Origin: Anaerobacillus sp. CMMVII
GTDB lineage: Bacteria > Bacillota > Bacilli > Bacillales > Anaerobacillaceae
DNA: 64,000 nucleotides
Direction of reading: 5' to 3'
Assembly (NCBI RefSeq): GCF_025377685.1
Contig: NZ_JACEHK010000001.1
Coordinates: 300,554 to 364,553 of the forward strand
Shown here: in pieces, positions 61,990-64,000 of the stretch
Position numbering within the stretch: position 1 is the first letter of the stretch
Layout of the letters: every line of letters begins with the position of its first letter
The notes under the pieces: model-generated
Seen by the model: the letters and a program-made list of their open reading frames with translations, nothing else
Database searches by the model: none
Told to the model about the DNA's origin: nothing
Program-made: the position numbers and the translations under genes

Positions 61990-62211
61990 CTAAATAAGTG
62001 ATCCTGTGTCTGCGAAACTCATTCGTGTTTTTTCACTTAACGGAACTGGTGTCCACTTAATAAGCTGCTCGAGAAGAGTATTTACATAGTTTACTGCTCT
62101 AGGTGCTAAAAAACTATCTGCTATAGTAGGAAAATATAATTTAAATGTTTTTGCTACTAGTAATTTCCACCTAAATAACTCTTGTAAATTAGTTGATATC
62201 TTGGTATAGTA
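61990..62211 (-). pseudogene. Possible orphan C-terminal coding fragment (~73 aa, minus strand)
   Basis: The minus strand is open for 73 codons ending at 61990, with a protein-like tail (LAPRAVNYVNTLLEQLIKWT then PVPLSEKTRMSFADTGSLI). There is no start codon or ribosome site at the upstream end, where a stop occurs, so it would be a fragment of a former gene. I do not recognise it and it could be chance. The rest of 61806-62265 shows only a weak hairpin (CACCC/GGGTG near 61831-61850). Confidence 0.25.
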
Positions 62212-62265
62212 TTAATCTGCCCGTCGCACTTAAGAACGGGTTGAAATTAAGACAAAAATTAATTG

Positions 62266-62380
62266 TTGACTATATGTAACGCCATATGTTAATATTAATT
62301 TCTGGTCGTTGATGCATTACATTAAAGGATATATTTTCTTTTAAAAAAGTATTGCAAATGACTTGTTGTTATGTTACAAT
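62266..62380 (+). promoter_or_regulatory. Tandem rRNA promoters, operon D
   Basis: P1 is TTGACT at 62266-62271, an 18-nt spacer and TAATAT at 62290-62295. P2 is TTGCAA at 62352-62357, a 17-nt spacer and TACAAT at 62375-62380. The region resembles the operon B promoters (shared TTTCTGGTCGTTGA and CTTGTCGCTAAAACGAC). Confidence 0.78.
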
Positions 62381-62503
62381 TAATCTTGTCGCTAAAACGA
62401 CCGAAGAAATTGTTCTTTGAAAACTGAACACACAGCCAAGCGAATTAAAGAGATAGTAAATATCTCGTCAATGTAACAAATTTTTTGAGCTATATCAAAC
62501 ACT

Positions 62504-64000
<1,497 letters not shown>

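Overview
This is a low-GC, spore-former-like Bacillaceae chromosome segment. The evidence is gene order and family content, not a database match. A SprT-like end followed by tRNAs, then fMet-tRNA–thiL–tsaE–tsaB–rimI–tsaD–ydiF–moaC–rex, ydiK–ydiL–groES–groEL, and yeaC–yeaD–yebA–guaA–pbuG all follow the order I recall from Bacillus subtilis. There is also a CotF-type spore-coat gene. ThiH, LutABC and a ba3-type oxidase hint at a facultative or anaerobic lifestyle, perhaps an Anaerobacillus-like alkaliphile; that last step is inference only.

Layout. 1-140: end of a SprT-like gene. 227-1693: an 11-tRNA cluster with two odd insertions next to copied tRNA 5' ends. 1.7-6.7 kb: rRNA operon A, whose 23S gene is rearranged. 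6.7-8.6 kb: a gene-poor spacer with two small genes and decayed genes. 8.6-13.9 kb: rRNA operon B, intact. 14.3-55.6 kb: about 40 kb of core genes covering t6A tRNA modification, thiamine and molybdopterin synthesis, redox sensing, GroESL, lactate use, a ba3 oxidase with Sco and CtaB, a two-component system with PepSY proteins, a MoxR/DUF58/transglutaminase unit, and guanine-riboswitch-controlled guaA and pbuG. 55.6-64 kb: a large structured element, rRNA operon C (with Ile and Ala tRNAs in its spacer) and the start of operon D, which is cut by the window end.

How the parts fit. The t6A operon (TsaE, TsaB, TsaD, with RimI) sits beside a DnaA-box cluster. A TPP riboswitch precedes thiG-thiH, HrcA/CIRCE precedes groESL, and two guanine-class purine riboswitches precede guaA and pbuG.

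Quality of the sequence matters here. Eight genes carry a single missing base, mostly in homopolymers, although the protein reads through cleanly in the next frame. The last ~700 bases carry many small errors in a 16S gene, worst in the final ~350. I read these as long-read sequencing errors, not as biology. The 23S A deletion-inversion may be an assembly fault too, but it is sharp enough to deserve checking.

The most unusual signals are (i) a ~150-nt sequence at 55634-55781 that folds into a near-perfect four-way junction, (ii) a short repeat family found only at rRNA/tRNA loci here, with a filled and an empty site among otherwise matching operons, and (iii) two related insertions abutting duplicated tRNA-Val and tRNA-Arg 5' ends.
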